Shown here: piece by piece, positions 12,690 to 25,333 of the stretch
Numbering within the stretch: position 1 is the first letter of the stretch
How the letters are laid out: the number at the start of each line of letters is the position of its first letter
NCBI GenBank assembly: GCA_032622095.1
Contig: CP136065.1
Location: forward strand, 117,779,195 to 117,843,194
Direction of reading: 5' to 3'
Length of the DNA: 64,000 nucleotides
DNA from: Siphonodentalium dalli
Taxonomy: Eukaryota; Mollusca; Scaphopoda; Gadilida; Siphonodentaliidae
Made by a program: the position numbers and the translations under genes
Notes under the pieces: model-generated
Seen by the model: the letters and a program-made list of their open reading frames with translations, nothing else
Database searches by the model: none
What the model was told of the DNA's origin: nothing

Positions 12690-12880
12690 TTATAGCAACG
12701 GATATTGCTGGGCGCGTGGATCGAAGAATCGACTGACATCCCGTCTATTGTGTAACAACGTCATATATGAATCATGCGTCTGTTCCTGTAACTGTTTTAG
12801 ATTTTGATTTTCATTAATAGCATCAACGAAATCCTCTCCGCCGAAAGCGAATTGTACAGAAAACATCCCATTCACAGCTG
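12690..12880 (-). CDS. Unassigned ORF, possible terminal exon
   Basis: A minus-strand open frame of about 62 codons ends in TAA at its low-coordinate end. It is preceded by a plausible acceptor (TTTAAATATCAG). The peptide contains FGGEDFVDAINENQNLKQ and HNRRDVSRFFDPRAQQYP and has balanced composition, unlike the repeat-derived frames around it. I do not recognise a family. A second minus frame at 12377-12592 (containing VQSFFESPKIENALRVAIQ) lies just beyond it and could belong to the same decayed gene. It could equally be a chance ORF or a fragment of an unrecognised element. Confidence 0.2.
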
Positions 12881-14174
12881 ATATTTAAATGTCACTGAAT
12901 TGTCTATATGAGATTCCATTGCGCCGTTTGTTGATAAAAACGAGATTAAAATTTGATACGTGCACCTTGCGAGACCAGACCGGCTAAAGTGACCAGAACA
13001 TTAGCTCACCCAGTAAGCCCGACCACGGCTTACACTCAATCACTCATTAACACTAACCACATGCCTTTAGCATGATATCCACAATGACAACGACTCAGTT
13101 GTACTCATACGTTACGCTTCAGACAAAAGTTTTGTACTATACTGCGAAACGTCCAAAACAAATAATCTTGCCCTATAAAAGTGTCATTATGTCTTAGCTT
13201 CACGAAAATATATACATTATGATTTGTATAAATTTTACTAGATTTTCTCGCTATAATTTGCATCAAACTGACTCAGGGCCTTGTCTGAAATACGGCGACC
13301 ATAATGGCCGCCATCTTGTCTGGAGTCTACACGTCCACATTTTTTTCTTGTTAACATTGCTTAAAAGTTGAAGGGCATGAAAAGGAACAAAATGAGTGGA
13401 GACTTCTTTTCCTCCTTCTCTTCATCCTCTTCTCTTTTTCATCTTCTTCGCTATCTCGACAGTTCACGCGTAGAACTTATGTCACATTTTGCCATTGTGT
13501 ATGCCATAAGATAAGTGTTTTATATATAAAAAACGATATGATGAATATAGCATAGTGATATACTATGTGTCATATCATTCCATAACTCCAGACTCGCCAT
13601 TCATGGTGGAAGATAGAGCAGGGAACCATATCAAGATCCAATGTATCATTAAATATGTATATTTAATTAGAGAACTCCACCTGTACATTGCCAAATTAAG
13701 AAAAATGACCGGCGGAGATGCCTGGGGTATCTTTTTCTTTTGACAAAATCACGTTCCATGAGAACATCAGAATCCTCGGCCCCGAGATTCTTGCTCATCG
13801 CCAAATAAAAAAAAGCCTTCCGGCGCCACACAGCTCACGGTGTGTGGCCATCAAAGTCGAATCTCGTTCCACTGCAAGCAAGCCAAGGCATGCTGTTAGT
13901 TTAGTATACAAGTTATAAAAACAAGGTTAATATACAAGACAGTCTGTTAGTTATTGAATTAAAATCAATGTTAATGTAAAAATTACTTTATTCTCTTGGC
14001 CACGTGGTCTTACCTGCTATAAATGAAATCACAGGTGAGATACAGTCTTTTCTCGCGTCCATGACGATTACTTCCGAGTTCACATGTGCAAGAAAATGGC
14101 GGTTTCCTTGCTTCGGGCGTCGGAGGGGCCAGGTTTTAGATTCTTTACGAAAGTTTGCCGACAGCAATGTATGT
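12881..14174. other. No gene seen; pyrimidine-rich tract at 13402-13455
   Basis: Non-coding. 13402-13455 is almost all C and T on the plus strand. At 13299-13318 there is one good YY1-like site on the minus strand (CAAGATGGCGGCCAT). No coding exon is recognisable beside it. Confidence 0.45.
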
Positions 14175-14599
14175 GTTCTATTCGGGAACATGTCTCTATT
14201 CCGAAGGTTCGCTATTCCGAAGGTTCACTATTCCGAAGGTTCACTACTCCGAAGGTTCGCTATTCCGAAGATTTTTTTGTTTAAAGGTTAATTCTATATT
14301 CATGTATTGAGAGGGTTCTTTATCACGAAGACTCTTTTTCTTTTTTATGAAGGAAATAACTTAAAACATTGAAACAATTAAATGTTATTTTTAATTTTTT
14401 TCGTGGGTTTCCTTGAGATTTAATGTCATTATAATACGTATGACGTTATTTTCCAATACATATTCACGTCAGGCAGCCCACACAATTATTGCTCTTTCCG
14501 TGCGATTTAATGTCATCGCTTATGGCGTTATATCTCAATAATCTTACAGGCAACAATACGCCAACTAAAGGCGGGATTAAAACAGCGGGACTATAACTC

Positions 14600-15257
14600 T
14601 TAAAGGTACTCAATCCGATAAAACTCCTCTCAATTACTATTTCAATGGCTTCGGGGGTCAAAAATATTTGATTCGAGTCGAGGAAGTCACCCATCAAAGC
14701 TCAGATTTGTTAGATATCGATTTTAGAAATCTATTATTTTTCATTATCGGGATTACTTTCTGGCCCAGAACTCAGTCAAAATTGCGTTATTATTACCACT
14801 TGATTTTAGAGTTATCCATCCTTGTCTGTTTGAATAGATTTTGGTGTACACATCCCGAGCAGATTACGGCAGTTGAAGGCAATTATTAGTACTATTATTC
14901 TATGAATCCACTGAGTTTGATTTGCTATGAAAACATGTTAGTAAAAACACAACTGGTATATATTCAACTGATTTATTGTTGACTGGCATAATTCCACAAT
15001 GTCTAACTGTGCTTCATGTGGAGATACCATTCGACATCGTCATGAGGTTATTGGCTGCATTAGTACATCTCGAGTAAATAACAAATTTCAAAAATCAATA
15101 TCTAATAACTCTGAGCATTGTTTGATGGGTTCCTCGACTCGAATCAAATATTTTTTACCCCCAAAGCCAAAGAAATAGTAATATAGAACCCTCTGATCGG
15201 ATTGTTGTTGTTGGAATCTGTTGAGATGGGGATTGAGTTCGGATTGAGTACCTTTAA
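14600..15257. mobile_element. TTAA MITE with long TIRs (piggyBac-like), copy 1
   Basis: Begins TTAAAGGTACTCAATCCGA and ends in its reverse complement, with TTAA at both edges (14600-14603, 15254-15257). The inverted arms extend inward for well over 100 bp: the GGCTTCGGGGGTCAAAAATA block near 14647 reappears inverted near 15150-15170. TTAA targeting and non-coding content fit a non-autonomous piggyBac-like or Kolobok-like element. The second copy is at 20329-20774. Confidence 0.85.
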
Positions 15258-15338
15258 TGAATGATGCGAAGCAGAATGTCGTTGAATAGACGGGTATGAG
15301 TTGAACCTAACTGCAATTGTGAATTTGTATTGAATTGT

Positions 15339-15848
15339 AAGGCCCACTTAATTTTCGAGTCATCGGCTATTTTTTATAGTGCCTTGATATCAGGTTTTAA
15401 ACACAATCTGTGCCATAAAATATGATTAAAACACTAATATAGTTCATCACCATTCCAAACGTCTGTATCAGAAGATGCCCCTAGAGAAATCGAAAACATC
15501 TTAAATCATAAAAAGATTCCCCCGGTATATGTCATGGCTCTCAGAATGCAACAGAATTCAACCTACTGTATTTTCAATTGAAGGGGAATAACATTATCTT
15601 TAAAATATAGAGTTACCCCCCTCCATTGAAAATAATACACTTTACTTTGCGCAACAAAACCAGATGAACATTAAGCACAAAAACAAGTCGTTAACCCTGC
15701 GTTAACTCAACAAAAACAACATGCTCACAGTTTATTACACCGGATAAGCTGATAATACAGTGTTAGAGAGCTTCATATTTCAAATGGTATATATAGTGGC
15801 ATATATTTTATACGTGTGATCTGGGGGTTCGAAAATTAAGTGGGCCTT
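15339..15848. mobile_element. 510-bp MITE with AAGGCCCACTTAATTTTCGA ends
   Basis: The two ends are perfect inverted 20-mers (AAGGCCCACTTAATTTTCGA). It interrupts family A copy 3 at a position where copies 1 and 2 are continuous. The target-site duplication is unclear (GAATTGT on the left against GAATGTT on the right). No coding content was found. Confidence 0.8.
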
Positions 15849-16271
15849 GAATGTTGATGTTTTTTTTTCAAATACAGATTGCCAGTTCGGAAAAACTATA
15901 TCTCTTACATGTAGTTTATTTCAGTCATCGTGTTTTTAACTTTCCACAATGAACGATAAACTGATACTCTTTTCTTGCTATTAATAACCGATATCTAGGA
16001 CAATTTGGGAATTAGAAGTGGATGTATAAATGTACTATATATGAATACTAGCGTAATCGTATTTTTCATTCCTCGTGTGGTTTTTGTGGTGTGGTGCAAA
16101 TTTTGATTCATTTCTGGTTAAATACGCCCAGAATAGCGAACCTTCGGAATAATGAACCTTCGGAATAGGGAACCTTCGGAATAATGAACCTTCGGAATAA
16201 TGAACCTTCGGAATAGAGAACCCTACCCGTTCTATTCGCCAGATAATCATTTGAATATATGGCAATATTTT

Positions 16272-16400
16272 TATATTGCGCACTGCCACTGCCAATATAT
16301 TTTCCAAAACATGGCTCTTTTTCTTCTATATTGGCAATATATATAGAAGAAAAAGAGCCATGTTTTGGAAAATATATTGGCAGTGGCAGTGCGCAATATA
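16272..16400. repeat. Perfect 60-bp inverted repeat with 9-nt loop
   Basis: 16272-16331 and 16341-16400 are exact reverse complements over all 60 positions, separated by TGGCAATAT. The structure starts 34 bp after the target duplication of family A copy 3. It resembles no other repeat in the window. Confidence 0.95.
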
Positions 16401-17240
16401 AATGCGTTTCATGTAACTGCGGGAGTGAAAGCTATTTGTCAGATGATTGTTTCGAAATGTGGAGATATAAGGTAAAGAGCAACGTGATGGACTGTGTTGG
16501 AAAAACTATTTGCAGTGAATCCAGGGCACGCGACAATATATATGCTTTCTATTTCGCCTTTACTATTCACTGATTAAAAGTGCAGAAGTATGGCGGTATC
16601 GGTGGGGAAAACTGTTCACCATATTTATGCATAGTCAGTTCTTACCGCATTGTGTCTTGAGGCACTGATACCATATTAGTTCCATGGTTATGTTATTTTA
16701 CCAACCGTAATACCATTGGTATGTTTGCATGCTCACAATTGTGTATGTATATTAAGTATACGGTACTATGGCGTTAAGGCACTGATACCATAATTATTTC
16801 AATATTATTCGACAATATTATTTTAATTTATCAACAAACACTATGTCGGAGGTTAAGAGGTCAGATGTATATTTTGCTACACAGATCAGTCGATACATCA
16901 CAAAGATTTAAAAAAAATTAATTGCTAACCTGTGGACCCAGTAAATGTGAAATCATCTGCCAGATGAGAATAAGTATAAACATCGATTTTCTTGAAATTC
17001 AGTAAGACGCTGGCAAGCCAATAAATCGTTTCAACACCTTGACCATGCCCCTCACGAACAAGGTGCTCAGAGACGTGGCGACAGGGGGGTGTCTCACCCC
17101 AACTTTTGTCAAAATGTTCAACAGATGGAAATTTCATACATGCCAAAACATTAGTTGGAAATTTCACACCAACAATCGGTTGAAACTGTTCTGGTAGTTT
17201 GATTTTCAAACAATTTATTGGAGGGAATTAATTGTTTTTA
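16401..17240. other. No gene seen; diverged repeat at 16925-17215
   Basis: The 16925-17215 part (minus strand) shares phrases such as AGTTGGAAATTT, ACACC and TTCAACTG with 20080-21010 and 22720-23110. It is probably a decayed member of the same repeat group. The open frame on it is incidental. Confidence 0.4.
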
Positions 17241-19915
17241 GCTCACCTGAGACGAAGTCTCCGGTGGAGCTATAGTCATCACCTCTCGTCCGTCCGTCGG
17301 TCAACTTTAAAAAAAAAACATCTTCTCCTCTGAAACCATCATACCGAATTGGTTCATATTTGGTGTGGATGTTCCCTAGGTGACTCTCATTCAGATTTGT
17401 TCAAATGAGGTCACTGGGTCAAATAGTTGCGAAACCAGGGCCATAACTCTATTCCTCCATAGTAATTCTTACAACAACTTCTTGTCCATAACCATTGTGC
17501 CGATTTAGCTAATATTTGGTATGGAGGGTCCTTGTGTGACTGGTGTTCAGATTTGTTCAAATGAGGTCACCCGGTCAATTAGTTGAGAAACCAGGGCCAT
17601 AACTCATAGTAATTCTTACAATGACTTCTTCTAAAAAAAATATTGGGCCGATTTAGCTTATATTTGGTACTGAGGGATCTTGGGTGACTGGGAATCAGAT
17701 TTGTTCAAATTGGGTCACTGGGTCAAATAGGGGCAGAGCCAGGGACATTTCTAAAAACAAAAAATTAAATTTTTGCATTTTGACCTTTAATTTTTGTTTA
17801 GGACACATCACAGTCTCATATTTCTTACCTAGATTTTTCTTAGCATGTTCTTCATCTGTATGGATTTTGGTATTGTTTATTTAACCCCGTCCACTCTTGT
17901 TTTGATATAGAATTCATCCAAGACAGGATTACTCAAACATTTTTCACCTGATCAACACCAAATTTGGTATATGAATTTATGACACTTATATACAGATCAA
18001 GTTAAAATATGGGTTTGATCCGATATATTTTTTACAGAGTTATGGCCATAATTCCCCAAAAAATAATAAAAAATTCAGGAACTCCTTGATCAATTTATGT
18101 AGCTATAGGCAGAGTCCCCAGGGAGTGTATTCATGTCATTCATAATTTAAATGAGATTAATGGTGTTATCAATGAAGCACCCTTGGTGTTTACATTATCA
18201 CTCAGTGGTCATTAAAATCAGATTAATTTCATTTTCTCCAAGAGTGTCTAGCATTTGTAGAATGAGGTTCCCAGAGGGTGAATTCATGTTGCTCCACACA
18301 GCAGGCTAGCATAACCAAATACACCCTCTGAGAACCTTATTCTGCTTAGGCCTCATCTTCTGGGAAGTATCTAGAGTCTCAAGATCTCATCCTGCTTAGG
18401 CCTCATCTTCTGGGAAGTATCTATAGTATCAAATTTACATTGTTGTTAGTTAAATTTCCCTTCTAGGAAGTTTCTGTATCCCTTAATTTACAGAAGATAA
18501 AATTCATGATTGAGGTGCCCAATGGGTGAACATCACCAATTTCAACTGGGGAACTTCAATCTTATTCTAGGTCTTCCATAGCAGTTGAGGGCCTTATCAG
18601 AATGAGGTCCCCAGAGGGTGAATTTAGTGATACTAGCCCGCTGTGCAGAATAGCGTCACTAAATTCACCCTCTGGGGACCTCATTCTGCAAATAACAGAC
18701 AGACTATCTCAAGGCTTGATTGTATAATACAGTGTGTTGCTTGAGGCCAGACATGCACAATGTAGGAACAGACATGCTTTTATTGATGCTATCCCACACA
18801 GCGGGCTAGCATCACCAAATTCACCATTTGGAGACCTCATTCTGCTTAGGTCTCATCTTCTGGGAAGTATCTATAGTATCAAATTTACATTGTTGTTAGT
18901 TAAATTTCCCTTCTAGGAAGTTTCTATATCCCCTAATTTGCAGAAGATAAAATTCATAATTGAGGGGCCCAATGGGTGAACATCACCAACTTCAACTGGG
19001 GAAATTCAATTTTATTCTAGGTCTTCCATAGCAGTTGAGGGCCTTATCAGAATGAGGTCCCCAGAGGGTGAATTTAGCGTCACTAAATTCACCCTCTGGG
19101 GACCTCATTCTGCAAATGACAGACACACTATCACACTATTTCAAGGCTTGTTGTATAATACATTGTGTTGCTTGAGGCCAGGCATGCACAATGTAGGAAC
19201 AGACACGCTTTTTGTGATGCTATCGCGCACAGCAGGCTAGCATCACCAAATTCACCCTCTGGCGACCTCATTCTGCTTAGGCCTCATCTTCTGGGAAGTA
19301 TCTATAGTATCAAATTTACATTGTTGTTAGTTAAATTTCCCTTCTAGGAAGTTTCTATATCCCCTAATTTGCAGAATATAAAATTCATAAATGAGGTGCC
19401 CAACTTCAACTGGGGAACTTAATTTTTATCCTTATCAGATTTGTGAAAATGGGATCACAAAGTCAAATAAGGGCAGAGCAAGAGACTTAACTATTTCACT
19501 ACATAGTAATTCTTAAAATATGTTTGCAAGAACTAGTTGGCTTATATAGAATGGAATGTTCTTCCTTGACTGCAATTCGGATTTTTTTAATGGGGTCACC
19601 TGGTCAAATAGGGGGCAAGCGAAGGACAGTTTCCCTCTTAATATGCTTCCTTCACAAGGACCATCAGGTCTATTTGACTGATATTTATGATATGTATGAA
19701 GGGTTCTTTGGTGTCTGGGATTCAAATTTATTCAGATGGAGTCACCAGGTTAAATAGGGTGGGACCAGGGACATAACTATATGTCTCTAGTAATTCTTAA
19801 AATGTCTTCTCAAGAGAGTTTGGACTATTTAGCTTACATATAGTATGGAGGAATCAGGAGGATCCTTTAGTGACTGAGATTCAGATTTGTTAAAATGAGG
19901 TCAACCTGTGATCAG
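17241..19915 (+). mobile_element. Tandem-unit element with terminal hairpin, split by later repeats
   Basis: Starts with a hairpin (AGCTCACCTGAGAC, short loop, then GTCTCCGGTGGAGCT) followed by CGTCCGTCCGTCGG. The body has diverged units of about 150 bp containing 'CAGGGCCATAACTC', 'TAGTAATTCTTACAA' and 'AGATTTGTTCAAATGAGGTCAC' at 17300-17745. The same units resume at 19430-19915. The middle is occupied by other repeats. Elements beginning this way are common in molluscs (general knowledge). No protein is encoded. Confidence 0.7.
18240..19430. repeat. ~430-450 bp tandem array, three units, with perfect palindromes
   Basis: The phrase AAATTTACATTGTTGTTAG recurs at 18431, 18881 and 19312 (periods 450 and 431). 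Units are joined by inverted repeats. 18598-18630 and 18656-18688 are perfect 33-bp arms. 19048-19076 and 19084-19112 are perfect 29-bp arms with a 7-nt loop. An imperfect version is at 18257-18347. Open frames at 18734-18916 and 19165-19347 are near-identical because they lie on the repeat. Confidence 0.9.
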
Positions 19916-20059
19916 TAGTGTACAATTTCAAGGTGGATTTTTACCAAGCTACATACTTGAAGTCTCTCTAGCCACATATCCTGTTTAAATCTACTTCTTT
20001 TAAAGTGATTATGAAAAGTGCTGACTGTTTTGGTCTCCCGAGTCCCAGTCTTATCAGTC

Positions 20060-21010
20060 TTTGCAGTCTGGTGAGCGACCCCACAGTCATTGACTGTCTT
20101 GTTTTTACCAATATTTGCATATTTTCCTATTTTTGGTCACACTTTTAGACTGAAATGGTCATCAGTTGGAAATTTTCCAACTCTAGGAAGGCTTGAGGCT
20201 AGTCTAGATGCTATGATTTTGCGATTTTCTTGTTCAGACTTCAAAATTTTCACACACCGGGCCGAACCATGGTCGGTCCGTTGTGTCATTGTCTCTCCCC
20301 CGTGGCCAAAACAAAACTGCTAGTTAGTTTAAAGGTACTCAACCCGATAAAACTCCTCTCAATTACTATTTCAATGGCTTCGGGGGTCAAAAATATTTGA
20401 TTCGAGTCGAGGAAGTCACCCATCAAAGCTCAGATTTGTTAGATATCGATTTTAGAAATCTATTATTTTTCATTATCGGGAATACTATCTGGACCACTTG
20501 ATTTTAGAGTTATCCATCCTTGTCTGTTTGAATAGATTTTGAGTACACATCCAGAGCAGATTAAGGCAGTTGTTAGTACTCATCTCGAGTTTATAACAAA
20601 TTTCAAAAATCAATATCTAATAACTCTGAGCTTTGTTTGATGGGTTCCTCGACTCGAATCAAATATTTTTTACCCCCAAAGCCAAAGAAATAGTAATATA
20701 GGACCCTCCGATCGGATTGTTGTTGTTGGAATCTGTTGAGATGGGGACCCTCTTTACGGGTTGAGTACCTTTAACAAAACAATATTTTACTGCATTTGGT
20801 CAAATTTGTGGACTGAAATGTCAGTTGGACAATTTTACAACCTGATTTGAAATTTGAAATTTCCAACACTAGGAAAGCTTCAGTTGAGGCCAGTCTAGAT
20901 GCTAGGATTTGCGATTTTCTTGTATAGTTTAAAACAATTTCTCACACCGGGCCAAAAAACCATAGTCAGCCCGGTGTGTCCTGGTCACTTGCCCGTAGCT
21001 GTGTGCATTT
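20060..21010. repeat. Hairpin-bearing repeat pair, interrupted by a TTAA MITE
   Basis: Two diverged units (20085-20310 and 20790-20985) share AGTCTAGATGCTA and GCGATTTTCTTGT. Each ends in a hairpin: in unit 2 CACACCGGGC (20942-20951) pairs perfectly with GCCCGGTGTG (20968-20977). The MITE at 20329-20774 lies between them. Related sequence occurs at 21140-21270 and 22720-23110. Confidence 0.65.
20329..20774. mobile_element. TTAA MITE with long TIRs, copy 2
   Basis: Same family as 14600-15257 but shorter (446 bp). Ends are TTAAAGGTACTCAACCCG and its exact reverse complement, with TTAA at both edges. It shares long interior blocks with copy 1 (for example ATTTGATTCGAGTCGAGGAA); the middle part is deleted. 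Confidence 0.88.
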
Positions 21011-21461
21011 GTCTGGAGTTAGACCACTAGATGTTAGGATTTATGTGATTTTTCAGGTTAAAATATCTGAAAATGTTCTAATACGGGAATATAGAACCAT
21101 GGTTTATGAAAAAATATATACGATTAAGCCTCAGCACTGAGGTGCAAGGGGGGTGCAAATGGAAATATGCAAAACTTGAGTTTGATCTGATTCTGATTCA
21201 AGGGGAGGGGGCTGCAGTTGGAATTTCCCAAGGTGGACACCCCCCAACGGAGACCCTCTAGCCATGTCCCTGAATGTGCTCCGCATTGAAGACACATCGT
21301 ACATGTTTGCACAAAGTTCAAATTAGATGTGGTTTATATTTGCCGCAATTGGGCCAGTGGGCGAACATCAAGGCGAACATCCAAGATGTATCCAAAGATT
21401 TCTTACCACGGACGGAATCACCGTTGTAAAGTTAAGCAAACTGTAGATGGTTGGTAAACTA

Positions 21462-21583
21462 CGTTTTCAGATCTTTGCAGTCATGGATCAAGGAGGCCTA
21501 TTCAACAACATACATTGAGTACCCACTCAATGTACCTTGTTGAATAGGCTTCCTTGATCCAAGACTGCAACGATCTGAAAACG
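21462..21583. repeat. 59-bp-arm hairpin with 4-nt loop
   Basis: Arms 21462-21520 and 21525-21583 are reverse complements at 54 of 59 positions, with ACCC between them. The few scattered mismatches give a folded shape like a long miRNA or siRNA precursor, or a collapsed foldback element. No flanking target duplication was found. Confidence 0.85.
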
Positions 21584-23110
21584 CCACAAATGGCTGGCCA
21601 AATAATATGTAAGGTACCATACGGAAAATAATTGGTGCAAAGAAACAGACACAATGCAAGTTTCGCCGAAATAACGACAGATTATAATATGATGGAGATT
21701 TCCAGTCGAGAATAGAAAATTTGAAATGAAAATAGGGAGTCGCCAAATCTGTATCGGATTGTCCTTGGCTCCAATCAAACCAGTCGCCAGATTCGTAGTA
21801 ACCCGACTCTGTCAGTCATACTGTACATGTATACATGTATGTAAAGAATGAGACACTATTTATTATATCAACACAGCAATCTGAAGTGTGTGTATATGTT
21901 ATAACGAACATAATCTCACTGATACTAACTATTGTGCTTTGATACAATGAGTTATAGGATAGTGAATCGCGAAATACGAGGAAGAATATTCCAATAAATA
22001 CTGTTATGCGAAGTCTCTAACGTTCGCTAACACGTTCCAAGTGTAAGAATACAAGCCCCCATGTTCTTTCATTCTGGCTAGCTTAGATTCGCAGGTATTG
22101 ATCGATCAAGCATACTTAATGATAACAACATGTTGGATATGGACAATGATGTCATTAAGCCCAATGATAATCATTTCCCACACACATGCCAGTTGAGTTC
22201 CGGTTGCTCAAATTCAAGTTCAACATTACAGTTCGTTCAGGCAAAAGAAATTTAATCGGATAACAAGAACTATATCTTTTTTATTTAGTCATGTAAATTA
22301 TTGCCAAAGGAAACGTTTCTCTCCTGGGCAACTGTGTGCGAACTAACATAGCTGTTGGTAGTATACATGATATTAACATAGCAATTAGGGGACTTGCATA
22401 CCGTATCACGTGGCGTCCGCAATCATACAAGTCATCACACCGTACATGTTCCACAATAATGCAATATATCTTCTCGCCACAAGTAAGCTATGTGGTTCTT
22501 TAGTCATTGTCAAGATGGCCATCTATTTCTAATTATGCAGGGATTCTGATCACATATTGTAGAGAGACGCCATTTTGTAGAGAAAAAATGCTGAAACAAA
22601 TTACGTATACAATGAAAAGTTTCTGTGCAATGTAATAAATATTAAGCTAATCTGGTCTCTTAGTCAGATAATTCACCCACTCATGCACTTACATGGAAGT
22701 GGCAATGGTGTGTTGGTATGTCATACCCCCATAATTTGGTCAACCTTTTCAAAAGTTCGAAATTTCTTGCCCAACAGTTGGAAATTTAGACTTAAAATAG
22801 GTTTAAATTGTTCTAATAGTCTGATTTTCCAACCAGTATTTAAAGTGAAAACTGTTATTTTCGGTCCAAAAGCCGCACATTTGACCATATTTATATAATT
22901 TTGAAAAGGCCATCAGTTGAACAATATCAAACCTTAGGTGATTTGCCCATCGACGTATATTATATATGGATCGATGATTGGCCATATCAAACAGCTGAAT
23001 AGCCCGGTGTGAACTTGATGAAAACTCCAACAGGGTGTGCAAATGGAACTTCCCGAACAAGGAGTGGGGTCTCTTAGGTGTCCAATCAGAATGGACACAC
23101 TCTAGCCACG
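21584..23110. other. No gene seen; diverged repeat at 22720-23110
   Basis: 21600-22715 shows nothing recognisable. 22720-23110 shares phrases (AACAGTTGGAAATTT, GCCCGGTGTG, TCTAGCCACGTCCCTG) with the 20.1-21.3 kb repeats and looks like another decayed member. Confidence 0.45.
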
Positions 23111-25330
23111 TCCCTGCTCACTCATGATTTACACTGTTTTAATGTTTCCATTTGATGTACAGTTCGGGACCGACCAATATTGAAAACATATCATATACTA
23201 TTAACAGGAAATTAAAACACAAACAAACATACACAGATACACCCTTCCAACATACCTATCAATACTGAAAGATCTACCATGTGCAAGCCTGCCTGTCAGA
23301 AAGAAAATGGGGATATTTTCAAACTTGTCCTAGCTCACGTCCTGAAGTACGTGTCATTACACAACTTTTCCTCTGTGTACACCAATCCAACAGGTGGAAC
23401 CATGCAACTTCGCCAATGAAAGTTCAAACTGTTAGGCAAGTTACAGCCTATACATATGGACCACCATCATAAATGCGAAAGTGAATAACTGTCACAATTG
23501 ATAGCTCTTAAGGGGTTTCCACACGTGAGCTTTGTCAGGAGGTGGAAAGTTTGGATAGACCTACACATAAAATTACTTAATTGTTAAGCTAGTGGGCAGT
23601 ACACCACACGAAAGAATATATACTATCTGAAGACCACATAAAGCATATTATATAACAATAAAAATGTCACATTGGATGTAAGTGACGAGTGTTCTCCGTC
23701 CATTTTATGGTATGCCAGCTATGATAAAATCTCAATCCTTTTTACCCTTATATATCGCCTACCCAGTATGCAAATTGCCAACATAACGCAATAGTGCAGA
23801 ATGTGTTTGTGAATGTTCCCCATTATGATGTCAATGCCACAATCAATGAGGTGGTCATTAGACTATAGTGACCGGTAGAGACTGGCCATTTAAAGTCTAC
23901 CACAGATGGCATGATTCAAAGACACTTCACAGTGCGCTATGATTCACTTTCATGCATCCATAATCATGGGTGAACATTTCATGAAGAAATGTGTGTTTAA
24001 TTATCTTTTCCTCAAAACCATAAGTTCAAACCTTGAAGAATACAACACGACTGTCGCCTAAATATCAACAATTAATCCACATCGTGAACGTTTGTAATAC
24101 CATTGGCCATGTCAAGCGATACCACAGTCCTCCAAAGAATATATAGCTTAAAAATTAGATCAAACTGATTAATCTCAGTATAAAATGTCTATATAATTGA
24201 CATTCACCTGATTAACATACAAGGAAAGTGCTACATTCCCCTATCTATAATATCATAACATTTAACTCATATTACATATAAATGAAAAGTTGAGCTAAAA
24301 ATGGTTGATTATAATATTTGTTGTACGTAGTAAAGTTCTGGAAATAGATTGTTTTCGATTCCGACAAACATATCATGGCAAATTTGGGGGAATCGTAGGC
24401 ACACGACTTGTAACAAACCATGGAAAGTACATTTTAACTCATCTCAAACTGCGCAATGATGCACATGTAAACAAAGATTTGTAAGAAGTGTTGACAAATT
24501 TCTTTGATGTTTTAAGTATCTTTTGGGGCCCTGCGAATCGGAAATTCGGCAACCAAATCGAATCTCGAATCAAATCGGGTGTCCGATGTACATCAAATCT
24601 GAATTGAATCTGGACAAGCACTGGATGGAGAAAAATCATAGCTGACTATCGGATAATTATCCTTCTAATTATAGTTTACTTATTTGTCACAAAAGCAAAG
24701 ACCTTTTTTGAAAATGAAGCAAAGAACCAACACAGTTAACAGACAAACTTTTTGTGACTGACACATTCTCAAATTTATTTTAGTATAACATGTGACATGT
24801 ACATATACGCCCTGACCTTGACAACTATAAAATGAATAATTACTACTTAAGAAACACTACTGGTCTATGGTAGTTTATATATATATATAATGGTGTTTAT
24901 TAATTTGATAGTAACCCATAACTCTGACTGTATTATAAGGATTGCAGGACTGATGTGTGCTGTATCATAAGCAAAGGCATGTACATGATGCGCATGACCC
25001 GCCACATCAGTACCCGGGTGTCTACTTGTAATAAGGCATTCTGTTTTACGGGAGGTACAGGTAACTCAGTATAATCATCATGTGCGTTTTATCCCTGAAT
25101 TTAAGAAAAGATGGCATTACCCAGCTTTCTTGTCGACCCGAATGCATTTATGTGAGGTACCATCTTATTCATTCATAACATGTAAAATGTAGGTTGATTG
25201 TTAATATATTAAAATGTATCCATATGCAACTAGCATAATTTAATTATGACGCAAAACGCACTTGGCAAGTTAACATATGAATGCACGTTCATCGATTAGA
25301 AGAAAATCTAGTAAAGCTAACACTATTAAC
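23111..25330. other. 2.2 kb without recognised features
   Basis: One of the longest stretches with no repeat structure visible. Short frames (23281-23472 plus, 24439-24639 minus) have no supporting motifs. Confidence 0.45.
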
Positions 25331-25333
25331 TAA

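Larger units (their letters stand above)
14185..16228 (+). mobile_element. Family A MITE, copy 3, carrying two nested elements
   Basis: Flanked by a 10-bp direct repeat GTTCTATTCG (14175-14184 and 16229-16238), which is the target-site duplication or slightly longer than it. The 16-bp unit arrays are at about 14196-14268 and inverted at about 16134-16216. After removing the nested elements at 14600-15257 and 15339-15848, about 880 bp remain, matching the length of copy 1. The interior is collinear with the other copies (for example GATTGCCAGTTCGG near 15890). Confidence 0.88.

Noticed and set aside
18734-19347. Paired 60-codon ORFs (MLLEARHAQCRNRHAF...)
   Set aside because: Same segment of the 430-450 bp tandem unit; each ends within the repeat.
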